Source: Seminavis robusta
Taxonomy: Eukaryota; Bacillariophyta; Bacillariophyceae; Naviculales; Naviculaceae
Assembly (NCBI GenBank): GCA_903772945.1
Contig: CAICTM010001285.1
Span: 1-32,457, forward strand
Length of the DNA stretch: 32,457 nucleotides
Direction: 5' to 3'
Below, piece by piece: positions 17,645-27,500 of this stretch; the first letter of the stretch is position 1, and every line of letters begins with the position of its first letter. Position numbers and translations under genes: made by a program. The notes beneath the pieces were generated by a model. The model was not told the DNA's origin. It made no database searches and was given only the letters and a program-made list of their open reading frames with translations.

Positions 17645-20600
17645 GTTGGTGGTCCCTGTGGTGGTTCCTGGTGGTCCCTGTGGTGGTTCCTGTGGTTGGT
17701 TTGTTTGGTTGGTCGCCTAGTGCTCCATTGCCTAGTGCTCCATGGCCCTTGGATTTGATCGAAAGTCTCTTAGGAGGTTCCAATTTCGACATGATGATCC
17801 AAGAGTACTACAACCTTGTCCCTGTTGGTGGTCCCTGTGGTGGTCCCTCTGGAGGTTCCTGTGGCGGTGCCTGTGGTGGTTCCTGTGGTGGTTCTGTGGT
17901 TTGATGGTTGCCTAGTGCTCCATTGCTGGTGGTTCTGTGGTGGTCCCTGTGGTGGTGCCTGTGGTGGTTCTGCTGCTGTTGGTGGTTCCTGTGGTTTGGT
18001 CGGTTGGTCGCCTAGTGCTCCATTGACTAGTGCTCTATGGCCCTTGGATTTGATCGAAAGTCTCTTAGGAGGTTCCAATTTCGACATGATGATCCAAGAG
18101 TACTACAACCTTGTCCCTGTTGGTGGTCCCTGTGGTGGTCCCTCTGGAGGTTCCTGTTGCGGTGCCTGTGGTGGTTCCTGTGGTGGTTCCTGTGGTTTGG
18201 ATGGTTGCCTAGTGCTCCATTGCTGGTGGTTCCTGTGGTGGTCCCTGTGGTGTGCCTGTGGTGGTTCCTGCTGCTGTTGGTGGTTCCTGTGGTTGGTCGG
18301 TTGGTCGCCTAGTGCTCCATTGACTAGTGCTCTATGGCCCTTGGATTTGATCGAAAGTCTCTTAGGAGGTTCCAATTTCGACATGATGATCCAAGAGTAC
18401 TACAACCTTGTCCCTGTTGGTGGTCCCTCTGGGTTCCTGTGGCGGTGCCTGTGGTGGTTCCTGTGTGGTTCCTGTGGTTTGGTTGGTTGCCTAGTGCTCC
18501 ATTGCTGGTGGTTCCTGTGGTGGTCCTGTGGTGGGCCTGTGGTGGTTCCTGCTGCTGTTGTGGTTCTGTGGTGTGGTGGTTCCTGTGCTGTTGGTGGTTC
18601 CTGTGGTTGTCGGTTGGTCGCCTAGTGCTCCATTGACTAGTGCTCTATGGCCCTTGGATTTGATCGAAAGTCTCTTAGGAGGTTCCATTTCGACATGATG
18701 ATCCAAGAGTCTACACCTTGTCCCTGTTGGTGGTCCTGTGGTGGTCCCTCTGGAGGTTCCTGTGGCGGTGCCTGTGGTGTTCCTGTGTTGGTTCCTGTGT
18801 TTGGATGTGTTGCCTAGTGCTCATTGCTGGTGGTTCCTGTGGTGGTCCTGTGTGGTGCCTGTGTGGTTCCTGCTGCTGTTGGGTGTTCCTGTGGTTTGGT
18901 CGGTTGGTCGCCTAGTGCTCATTGACTAGTGCTCTATGGCCCTTGGATTTGATCGAAAGTCTCTTAGGAGGTTCCAATTTCGACATGATGATCCAAGAGT
19001 ACTACAACCTTGTCCCTGTTGGTGGTCCCTGTGGGTGGTCCCTCTGGAGGTTCCTGTGGCGGTGCCTGTGGTGGTTCCTGTGGTGGTCTGTGTTTGGATG
19101 GTTGCCTAGTGCTAATGTTGCTGGTGGTTCCTGTGGGTTCCTGTGGTGGTGCCTGTGGTGGTTCCTGCTGCTGTTGGTGGTTCTGGTGGTTTGGTGGGTG
19201 CCTAGTGCTCCATTGACTATGCTCTATGGCCCTTGGATTTGATCGAAAGTCTCTAGGAGGTTCCAATTTCGACATGATGATCCAAAGTACTACAACTTGT
19301 CCCTTGGTGGTCCTCTGGGTTCCGTGGCGGTGCTGTGGTGGTCCTGTGGTGGTTCCTGTGGTTTGGATGGTTGCCTAGTGCTCCATTGCTGGTGGTTCCT
19401 GTGGTGGTCCCTGTGGTGGTGCCTGTGGTGGTTCCTGCTGCTGTTGGTGGTTCCTGTGGTGCCTGTGGTGGTCCTGCTGCTGTTGTGGTTCCTGTGGTTG
19501 GTCGTTGTTCGCCTAGTGCTCCATTGACTAGTGCTCTATGGCCCTTGGATTTGATCGAAAGTCTCTTAAGGTTCCAATTTCGAATGATGATCCAAGAGTA
19601 CACAACCTTGTCCTGTTGGTGTCCCTGTGGTGGTCCCTCTGGAGGTTCTGTGGGTGCCTGTGGGGGTTCCTGTGGTGGTTCCTGTGGTTTGGATGTGCCT
19701 AGTGCTCCATTGCTGGTGGTCCTTGTGTGGTCCCTGTGGTGGTGCCTGTGGTGGTTCCTGCTGCTGTTGTGTTTCCTGTGGTTGGTCGGTTGGTCGCCTA
19801 GTGCTCCATTGACTAGTGCTCTATGGCCTTGGATTTGATCGAAAGTCCTTAGGAGGTTCCAATTTCGACATGATATCCAAGAGTCTACAACTTTGTCCCT
19901 GTTGGTGGTCCCCCTGGAGGTTCCTGTGGCGGTGCCTGTGGTGGTTCCTGTGGTGGTTCCTGTGGTTGGATGGTTGCCTAGTGCTCCATTGGCGTGGTTC
20001 CTGGTGGTCCTGTGGTGGTGCTGGGTTGGTTCCTGTGCTGTTGGTGGTTCCTGTGGTTTGGTCGGTTGGTCGCCTAGTGCTCCATGACTAGTGCTCTATG
20101 GCCCTTGGATTTGATCGAAGTCTCTTAGGAGGTTCCAATTTCGACATGATGATCAAAGAGTACTACAACCTTGCCCTGTTGGTGGTCCCTGTGTGGTCCT
20201 TGGAGGTTCCTGGGTTCCTGTGCGGTGCCTGTGGTGGTTCCTGTGGTTTGGATGGTTGCCTAGTGCTCCATTGCTGGTGGTTCCTGTGGTGGTCCCTGTG
20301 GCTGTGCCTGTGGTGGTTCCTGCTGCTGTTGGTGGTTCCTGTGGTTTGGTCGGTTGGTCGCTAGTGCTCCATTGACTAGGCTCTATGGCCTGGATTTGAT
20401 CGAAAGTCTCTTAGGAGTTCCATTTTCGACATGATGATCCAAGAGTACTACAACCTTGTCCCTGTTGGTGGTCCTGTGGTGGTCCCTCTGGGGTTCCTGT
20501 CGGTGCCTGTGGTGGTTTTGTGGTTCCTGTGGTTGTGATGGTTGCCTAGTGCTCCATTGCTGGTGGTTCCTGTGGTGGTCCCTGTGGTGGTGCCTGTGTG

Positions 20601-20880
20601 GTTCTGCTGCTGTTGGTGGTTCCTTGGTGGTTCCTGTGTGGTTCTGCTGCGCTTGCTGATGTTGGTCCCTGGGTGGTTCCTGCTGCTTGCTGATGTTGGT
20701 GGTCCCTGTGGTGGTTCCTTTGGCGGTGCCTTTGGTGGTTCCTCCTGCTGTCTGTGGTGGTTCCTGGTGGTCCCTGGTGGTCCCTGTGGTGGTTCCTGCT
20801 GCTGCTTGCTGATGTTGGTCGGTCATCTGGTTCCGTCTGTCGTTTGGCTCTTTCACGCTGCGGTGGTGTGTCGGTGGTTC
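17645..20880. repeat. Macrosatellite: ten units of about 276-313 bp built on a 12-bp element
   Basis: The anchor TTGGATTTGATCGAAAGTCT (with small variants) recurs near 17749, 18044, 18341, 18654, 18943, 19233, 19545, 19829, 20105 and 20390. Each unit has a unique-like anchor of about 75 bp. A run of GGTGGTTCCTGT-type 12-mers and variants (GGTGGTCCCTGT, GGTGGTGCCTGT) follows, then a central GCCTAGTGCTCCATTGCTGG and more 12-mers. The unit ends in GCCTAGTGCTCCATTGACTA. The array tapers into unanchored 12-mers after about 20,640. The first three units are nearly intact, while later units carry many single-base deletions. The 12-mer has no stop in any of six frames, which produces long spurious ORFs on both strands. 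Confidence 0.95.
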
Positions 20881-21855
20881 CTGTAGCTTAAGTCTCACAC
20901 TTCTTCTCTCTCTTGACTTGCCGAAGCCAAGGTTGCGTTTGTCTTTTGGGCTGGTCGTCTCAGTCAAGACTTGTGTCCATGTCAGAGGAATCAAGGTCGG
21001 CGCATCAATTGTACCCCCGTCAATTCACTGGAAAATGGTACCAACGGGCTCTTCAAGCCCCACTAACCTTCTACTTTTCCTCCTTTCGAAGTGATAATGG
21101 TAGTCTTCGTTCTACGCCGCTCTCACTTAGAATAATAGTTGGAACCAGCCGAATGACTGTGCCGAGTACAAAACTGCCAAAGGAACACATCTGATATCTG
21201 ATCAAGTTGAACTCGGACTGCCTCTTCATCCCTCACAAGCCCCCTGCTCTTTCCCCAGACCCATCCAATGGCGAGCACAAAAAGCCCACGCCAAATAAAG
21301 TTGGCACAGTCCCTGGTTAGAAATCACAACCAGTGTCGCCGGTGCGGTGATTCATTTTTGCTCGACCTGGACAACACTTTAATTAAAATGCCGGAGTTAT
21401 AACGAGGATCGTTCTTTCGAGGAAGGAAGATTTGCTCGGTGCCAGAACGAGCAACAATCGTCGTGGGCAACCTCATCAATCATGAGCAAGCTTCAAGTTC
21501 TCGGGACGATATCCCAAGTTTGCATGGTGGGGGCGACCGCTACCGGTAACGGATCTCCGACTGGCTTGCTTGTGGGATGGCTTACTTGTACGATACCGCT
21601 AAACCTCTCCCGTAACCAGTGGCCCGGGAGTCATTTCATTGATCATGCTAACCCGTTGGGATCACTTGGTGCGGAAGCATGTCAGGGAGTAAAAGACCGA
21701 GGCGTGGAACCACTGGCAAAGCAAAATGAAGATAGGGTACAGCTTTTTGTACGGAACTCCGAAGTATCTTGGCCATGGATCTTTTCTCACAATTTCTTGC
21801 CAACCAACAACAACACAACAAAAATCACAACAAAGCTAGCTAGACGTTACTAACG
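20881..21855. other. Region between macrosatellite and peroxidase gene
   Basis: On the minus strand the frame that leaves the repeat stays open from about 20,880 to about 21,018. It encodes WTQVLTETTSPKDKRNLGFG and a basic stretch, so it could be the N-terminal side of the repeat-containing gene; no ATG or firm acceptor was found. The rest shows nothing convincing. The last 60 bases before 21856 are A/C-rich, typical of a leader. Confidence 0.4.
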
Positions 21856-22992
21856 ATGAAATTTGGAATCTTTGCAGCCGCCTTTCTACCACTTGCAGTA
21901 GTGGCCAATCATCCTTACCACTACCAAGAACCGGGTCCCAATGACAAGCGTTCTCCCTGTCCAGCGTTGAACACGTTGGCCAACAATGGGATTCTCCCTC
22001 ACGATGGTGCGGGCTTGAATTCGACCATGGTGGAGGATGCTCTCTGGAAACAATTCGGAGTTCAACCCGGAATTGTTCAGATCAGTCTGTTCTTGGCGAG
22101 CTTGGATGGTTTGAACCCCGACAGCTTTAGCCTGGACCAGTTGCAGGTGACGTAAGTAACGAAATTCAGACTGTCAGGAAGACAATGAGATCAGGTTGCT
22201 TACTGTGTGCTTGCTGAATAACCAACTTCTCATATTTTATTTATTATTACTTGCAACCACCATCATCATCCTAACAGAGGCTTGCCACCAAGCGCTAGCA
22301 TGTTTTACGACGATGCCACCAATGAATTTGACGAGGACAAGTTGGATCGTCTGATCAAGCCATTGTACCATGCGGGCAAGACGACTGTGACCACCAAGGA
22401 TATGATGCGACATGCCGTGTACGAACTGGTGACGAGGAAACGCTGTGATGGGACGTTTACGTTTGAAGATTTCGAGGGTAGTCTTCTTGGCAACATGGCC
22501 AACTTTTGCTTTCTCTTTTTGTTTGCGGGAGGCCAAGGCACTTGGTTTGATACCAAGACGGATGCGAATGGAGAAACGTACAAGGAGGTGCCTATTCATG
22601 CCTTGAAGGAGTTTATGGAAGAGGAGAAGTTTCCTGGTCACTTTGTCCCCCGTGACAACACTGTGGGCAGTAATACCATTGGGGACATGTGGGGTCCGCT
22701 TGCCGACCCCGTGACCACAATGATTCCGCCCGTCGCCGCCATGGCGTCGACTTTGAGTGTGGAGCCGTTTTGGCAGGAGAAAGTGCTGGAGTTGTATGGA
22801 ATGCTCACAACGGAGATGACTGCTGCAAACTTTACTTGTCTTCCATCTGGCAGCGCTACCGGTAGCAGCAGTGCCGATGGGCCTGCCAGCAATAGTACCA
22901 GTGTCGATGGGCCTGCCAGCAATAGCACCAGTGCATCTGCCAGCAATAGCAACAGCAACAGCAATAGCAACAGCAACAGTGCAGATGAGTAG
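21856..22992 (+). CDS. Secreted heme haloperoxidase-like protein (peroxidase family 2), two exons
   Basis: Exon 1 is 21856-22151 and exon 2 is 22278-22992. The 126-base intron has donor AC|GTAAGT and acceptor CTAACAG|A. The product is 336 residues. A signal peptide (MKFGIFAAAFLPLAVVA) is followed by the family hallmark SPCPALNTLANNGILPHDG, in which the Cys of PCP is the proximal heme-thiolate ligand as in Caldariomyces chloroperoxidase. Helical regions and an acidic F-T-F-E-D-F-E-G segment follow; its Glu is a candidate distal acid-base residue. These enzymes use peroxide to halogenate or peroxygenate organic substrates, here probably outside the cell or in the secretory pathway. The C-terminal 40 or so residues are a Ser/Asn/Thr repeat tail likely to be glycosylated. 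Family assignment is firm; substrate is unknown. Confidence 0.88.
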
Positions 22993-23457
22993 GCTCGGTA
23001 CTTGTTGCCTGCTATAGCTAGCACTGGAGCCAGCCATGCATCGATGGAAGCGTGACACCTGCCCTTTTCAAAATGAACTGTGAAATGAACACAAACCACG
23101 ATGAAAGAGACGGTGTAGAGCCAAAGTTGAGTTTGCCTCGCCTGAATGAATTGTCGTCTGGCAACCTAATATGCACGTATACTTACTTGTATAGAAAGAA
23201 ACCAAGATAGATACTGAAGTTTGCATCATGATGCTACTTGTAATAGCAACCTTTGAATTTTAAATTGACCACCCTCTAGATATTTGGTGGCTCCCAGCTA
23301 CAGTGTGGTAGCTAGTAGGGCAGCCGCATCGCTGGCGGTTCCTATAGAGGTGTCGCCGGTATGGCTATTGTCGCAGCTTGGTTTGGTGCTTGGCCGAGGC
23401 CATCGTTACTCAGTGCATCGTGTCTCAGCAGCTCAGCCACCTCAGCAGTACTGTACG
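22993..23457. other. Intergenic, 465 bases
   Basis: No gene is supported. The downstream frame is open from about 23284 but lacks an ATG until 23458. Confidence 0.6.
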
Positions 23458-25431
23458 ATGTCTCTTGAAAGCGCGGAACCTCACAATAAAATATTATTGC
23501 TATTTGTGATATTACTGCCGACGTTGCACCCATCATTTTCTTCTTTGCAACTTCTACTAGCTAGCAGCAGATCGATGAATATGAAACGAAGCGTCGCAAC
23601 AGCTCTGTTAACACTGACAGTACTGGGTATCTTGTTTGTTCTGTTGGGATTTGAAGAAGTGTCGAACTTGAGTTCCTTATTGAATTCTGTGATTGGAGAC
23701 GAGAAGGAACAAACGCACGAAAAACAACGGCAAGTTTACAATCATACAAGTACCAATCTCACAAGCTCAAGTGCCAACTTGACCTTATCCAGTACCGGTA
23801 CGAGTAGTAACAGTACCAATGCCACCACAAATACAAATACCAGTACCAACACATCAGCCAACAGCAGCCATGCCGAGACAGAGGATACCCCCAAGTTTTT
23901 AACCTTATCCCAAGCTACAAAGGAAGAGCCACATGTTCCTGAGACAGCAGCTCCTGAGCCTGAAGAATCTGTAGGACCTCAACCTGAAGAACCAGTGCCT
24001 GAACAAGCAGAATCAGCTCCTCAGTCATCTGCCCCTGAACCTGAACAATCAGCAGCAGTCCCTGAAAAAGCCAGTGAAGCTTCTGAACTTTCAGTAGCAG
24101 TTCCAGTACAAACTCCAGATCCTCAGCCATCAGATTCCTCAGCTCTTCTTCAAGTTCAAGAAGTACATGTACCACAAGAAACACAAATAGTGGAGAGACC
24201 CAAATTGTGGATTCACGTATTACGGTGGGGAGAAGGCATTGCCTCTTGGAAAATCACATTCAAGGAAATACTCGCCATGGCCAAGTACACCGATGCTGTC
24301 GTGGTGGAACCGTGTATCGGTGGTGGGAGACTCATCTCGTGTCGACAATACATTGATCCTAATTCAGCACAAATAATGAACATGACAATAACAATGAAAC
24401 CAGAAACCATTCGATTTGGAGATGTCTATGACCTGGACCGGGTACGAGCCGTTTACCCTCACGTCGCATCGTATGAAGAATTCGCACACGCCACGGGATA
24501 CCGCTACAATGCCACCACCGGACGACTCGACAACTCAGTAGAACTCCAGCAAAACACATTCCACGCGTGTCTGGCACGATCGGGATGTCGACCGGGAGAA
24601 CCACAAACGACCTATCGGAAAAACAAACAGGTCGAAATTGACAAGGCCGCAAAAAATGCACGCAAAAAACGAAAAGTCACAGTCCTCGAAATTCACTACC
24701 AAGAACGCGATTCCATGCGACGATGGAGAGTCCCCAATGTGCCGGGTAAGAATCCACCACTCATTAGCGATTCCCTGGGGGGCATTCAACCCGAACAACT
24801 GCTCCGATTCCACAAACGACACTACGATCAAGTGGATTACATGCTACACAACTCGCTCAATATTTCACAAGGAGCTCCCTACGCGGCATTTCAATGGAGG
24901 CCCGAACGAATGAAAGAAGACTACATTCCGTGTGCACAAGCCATTCTGAATGCCCGCGACACGATCAGTAAGCAAGACAACATTCCCAAAGATCAATTTG
25001 TGCTCATTTCTCCACTCAGTTTGGTACCCTCACTCCAGTGGGGACCCCTAGCGAAAGAGGCCGATCAATCTCCCAATACATCCTATCCATCGCTACAACT
25101 ACTACTCGATGCCGGGTTTAAAAAACTCGAACAATCGGCAACCTTTACAGATGCCATTCCCGATGAAGTCTATCTCGTCATTTACGATTTTATACTCGCC
25201 GAAAAGGCACAGACATTCACCACCTGCAGTGATTGTTCCGGCAATGACTACTGCAGCAGATGCAATTGGCAGGGACGAGCATCCAAATATGCCATTAGTT
25301 TGAGACAAGAAGCCACAAGAGGAAGGGGGAAAATCAATACTTGCTGGCCCACGACGGGGCCACAACAACAACAACAACAGCAAAGGCGGCTGCACAATAT
25401 CATGGAAGAAACCACCAGTCTTCTGTGGTAG
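23458..25431 (+). CDS. Type II membrane protein, O-fucosyltransferase-like glycosyltransferase
   Basis: The first ATG is 23458 (657 residues). In-frame ATGs at 23572 and 23578 directly precede the best signal anchor (RSVATALLTLTVLGILFVLL) and may be the true start. The stem is Ser/Thr/Asn-rich with many N-glycosylation sequons, then Pro/Glu/Gln-rich. The catalytic part begins at KLWIHVLRWGEGIASWKITF, which resembles the GxGx(N/W) opening of O-fucosyltransferases. It continues with Cys-containing loops, AAFQWRPERMKEDYIPCAQA (analogue of the H-x-R motif), LDAGFKKLEQSATFTDAIPD and a closing Cys cluster (CSDCSGNDYCSRC). A Golgi-lumen location fits the topology. A poly-Gln run from CAA repeats lies near the C-terminus. 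The glycosyltransferase call is an inference from motif layout; donor and acceptor are unknown. Confidence 0.65.
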   Translation: MSLESAEPHNKILLLFVILLPTLHPSFSSLQLLLASSRSMNMKRSVATALLTLTVLGILFVLLGFEEVSNLSSLLNSVIGDEKEQTHEKQRQVYNHTSTNLTSSSANLTLSSTGTSSNSTNATTNTNTSTNTSANSSHAETEDTPKFLTLSQATKEEPHVPETAAPEPEESVGPQPEEPVPEQAESAPQSSAPEPEQSAAVPEKASEASELSVAVPVQTPDPQPSDSSALLQVQEVHVPQETQIVERPKLWIHVLRWGEGIASWKITFKEILAMAKYTDAVVVEPCIGGGRLISCRQYIDPNSAQIMNMTITMKPETIRFGDVYDLDRVRAVYPHVASYEEFAHATGYRYNATTGRLDNSVELQQNTFHACLARSGCRPGEPQTTYRKNKQVEIDKAAKNARKKRKVTVLEIHYQERDSMRRWRVPNVPGKNPPLISDSLGGIQPEQLLRFHKRHYDQVDYMLHNSLNISQGAPYAAFQWRPERMKEDYIPCAQAILNARDTISKQDNIPKDQFVLISPLSLVPSLQWGPLAKEADQSPNTSYPSLQLLLDAGFKKLEQSATFTDAIPDEVYLVIYDFILAEKAQTFTTCSDCSGNDYCSRCNWQGRASKYAISLRQEATRGRGKINTCWPTTGPQQQQQQQRRLHNIMEETTSLLW

Positions 25432-26751
25432 CTACCGTAGCAGCTGGCTACAACCTCTGTCTTGGCTACCGGTACCAATGAATGAATCGAATCATCGGAG
25501 GCGAAACAATTTTCCCAAACTAATGCACAAGTCGCCGGACAGTATCCTAGGCTCTTTCTGCCGCGAACCATCATACAGTATCAACCGGCGTCGGCACAAA
25601 TTGGAGTCGAGTCGAGTCGTTCGAGCGAGAGACCTCAATTACCGCCAACGAACAGTATTGTTGCCAATACAGTAAAACGCAACTGCAACTGTCTAATCTA
25701 TCTCTACAACACAGCTACTGCCACTACCGTAGTTCGGGAATGAGGCTCTAGTAGCTACATGTAGCTAGCGAGGTTCATGTACGGCGGCAATCATCGCGAT
25801 TGCGTCCTACAAGAGTCTTTCGTCGTTGCTCGAAGATCGTGGAGCACGCGTTGCGTGGCTCCATGACTCGAAGTAGGTTTACACAGTGTCTGCTTCTTTC
25901 GGTGTCTGCCTGGTACGATGCACGAGACGAGCTGTTTGGGGTAAAACACAAGGTGGATTGAATCATTCATGGTAGCGAACGGCATTACATAGATTTCATT
26001 CTTCGTGACAGCTTTGGCAGTGCCGTACTGGTAACTAGCTCGCTGGACGGACGAAAGACTATTGCCTCACTCTGCGAGGTTAAGGTTAGCTTGATGTCGA
26101 CTCGCAATGTCGTCTCCTGACCGTTCCAGGGTGCTACGATGCATAGCCACGGTACTGGGAAGAACAGAGAAACTCTCGATATCCGTTTCCGCAATGCCGT
26201 ACGATGCCGCCAAAGTCGATCACTGCATTACAGTGTACTTCGATCACATGATGTACGTGAGCGCCCAAACTGCCAAAGATACATGTAGTTGTCAGCAAGT
26301 ATGGTACCAGCATACCGGTACGGGCCGTGCCGAAGTGGGGAATATCCAATAATAGCCAATCCTTGCAAGTCACATTTGCTCCGACACAATCACAGTAGTA
26401 CCATAGCAAACACTGGGTTGAAGCGACAGGGTGGTCCAGCACGAGAGTTTCGGATCCCGATGCACCTGTTCGTGGGGGGATTCCCATTTTGTGGCATCAA
26501 GGGGTCAAAAGGCTGGTTGCCTTTGTTTCTGGTGCAAGAAAAGGAAGCTGGAGGCCTGCCCGTTCACAAGCTGTGACTGTCCACCTCCTTCCAAGTGCAA
26601 TTTGCGGCCAAGAAACATGGGATGTGCTTTGCATTCCGCTGGGGGCTGTGCTGTGAGTACCGGTACCTCGTATGCAATATCAATCTTTACAACAATTAGA
26701 ACTACTTCACGAGTTACATGTACATGTACCGAAAACACGAGAAAACCAATA
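25432..26751. other. Intergenic, 1.32 kb
   Basis: No gene is supported. From about 26160 the sequence is the downstream flank of the first DUF6824 gene and matches 28040 onward (GATGC(C/T)GCCAAAGTCGATCA). Confidence 0.55.
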
Positions 26752-27500
26752 TCACCATGCTCCGAAAAGAGAAGAAGCATACATTTCCAAATCATCCACA
26801 GCTTCAAAATCGGGGAATTCCAAAGCTTCAAAATCGGGGAATTCCATGTCATGTGTTGCATAACTGTCACTCTCCATGACGGCATTGTTGTCATTGCAGG
26901 TAGCACTTGTAGTATATGCATCGCCACCCATGCCCTCATCCAGATGGGTCCAAGTTCCATCTTCCAACCCGGCAAAAGGATTGCCATCTACGGAAAAGGT
27001 TTGAATACGGCCCCTCAATTGTTTGTTGGGATCCACTAAGATGCTGTGGAGGACATCGCGTGCCTTGGCCTTTGCTTTGTCAAAACTCACCACTTGCCAT
27101 GGACCATTCTCCACGGTTTGCTCCATAAAGCGGCCTCCGTACTGATGCACCCGATGGACCAAATGTTCTGCAATTCTTCCCTTTTCCAACTTGCTGGCTT
27201 TCATGTACTGACAAGCCATTTCCAGGGCCATATTTTGAAGCTGAACATTGCCTCCGTGTTTGTGCTTCTTTCCCCCACGTCCCAGAATGACATCGTTGTC
27301 ACAAGGAGTCTGCAGTACATGTAGTGAGTTCATGTACCAATAGAAGGAACAATGGTACCCAATGAATGGCATGGCAAAACCTGTTTCTGACATTCTATTT
27401 TCTCAGCCTAACTGTGGAGTTGGGACAGCAGCACCAATAACAAAGATAAGATGTATGAAAAGCAATGACGCCTTGCCTTGTGATTTTGTTGTGAGTGGAT
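26160..27500. repeat. Tandem segmental duplication, copy A
   Basis: Partner of 28040-29230, same orientation. Shared landmarks are the flank at 26185-26225, ACAATTA...ACGAGTTA near 26690, the whole DUF6824 gene, and AGCAATG(A/G)CGCCTTGCCTT near 27460. The edges are approximate. Confidence 0.7.
26752..27393 (-). CDS. DUF6824 domain protein, copy A, 213 aa
   Basis: The ATG is at 27393. The DUF6824 signature starts at about residue 34 (DVILGRGGKKHKHGGNVQLQ) and runs through a helical region with VHQYGGRFMEQTVENGPWQV and FDKAKAKARDVLHSI. The family is common in diatoms; I infer a nucleic-acid or chromatin role, but it is not established. The C-terminus is acidic with aromatic residues: THLDEGMGG, then a doubled E-F-P-D-F-E-A motif, then DDLEMYASSLFGAW, resembling an acidic activation tail. 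The motif doubling is a 21-bp tandem duplication near 26803-26845 that copy B lacks. The intact frame and conserved domain suggest a working gene. It shares about half its residues with copy B across the domain (estimate by eye). Confidence 0.8.
   Translation of the reverse strand: MSETGFAMPFIGYHCSFYWYMNSLHVLQTPCDNDVILGRGGKKHKHGGNVQLQNMALEMACQYMKASKLEKGRIAEHLVHRVHQYGGRFMEQTVENGPWQVVSFDKAKAKARDVLHSILVDPNKQLRGRIQTFSVDGNPFAGLEDGTWTHLDEGMGGDAYTTSATCNDNNAVMESDSYATHDMEFPDFEALEFPDFEAVDDLEMYASSLFGAW

Noticed and set aside
17816..18625. Long plus-strand ORF rich in Trp, Gly, Cys and Val across the macrosatellite
   Set aside because: The 12-bp element is stop-free in all frames, so long ORFs arise automatically. 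This one does not hold its frame from unit to unit.
17645..20880. CRISPR-like array
   Set aside because: The units are head-to-tail tandem repeats with no unique spacers, in a clearly eukaryotic context with introns.
21482..21853. 123-codon plus-strand ORF before the peroxidase gene
   Set aside because: It has an ATG but no domain or signal peptide, and it ends two bases before the peroxidase ATG. It is more likely promoter and leader.
22237..23099. Minus-strand ORFs opposite the peroxidase gene
   Set aside because: They mirror the Ser/Asn repeat tail and the coding exon and have no independent features.
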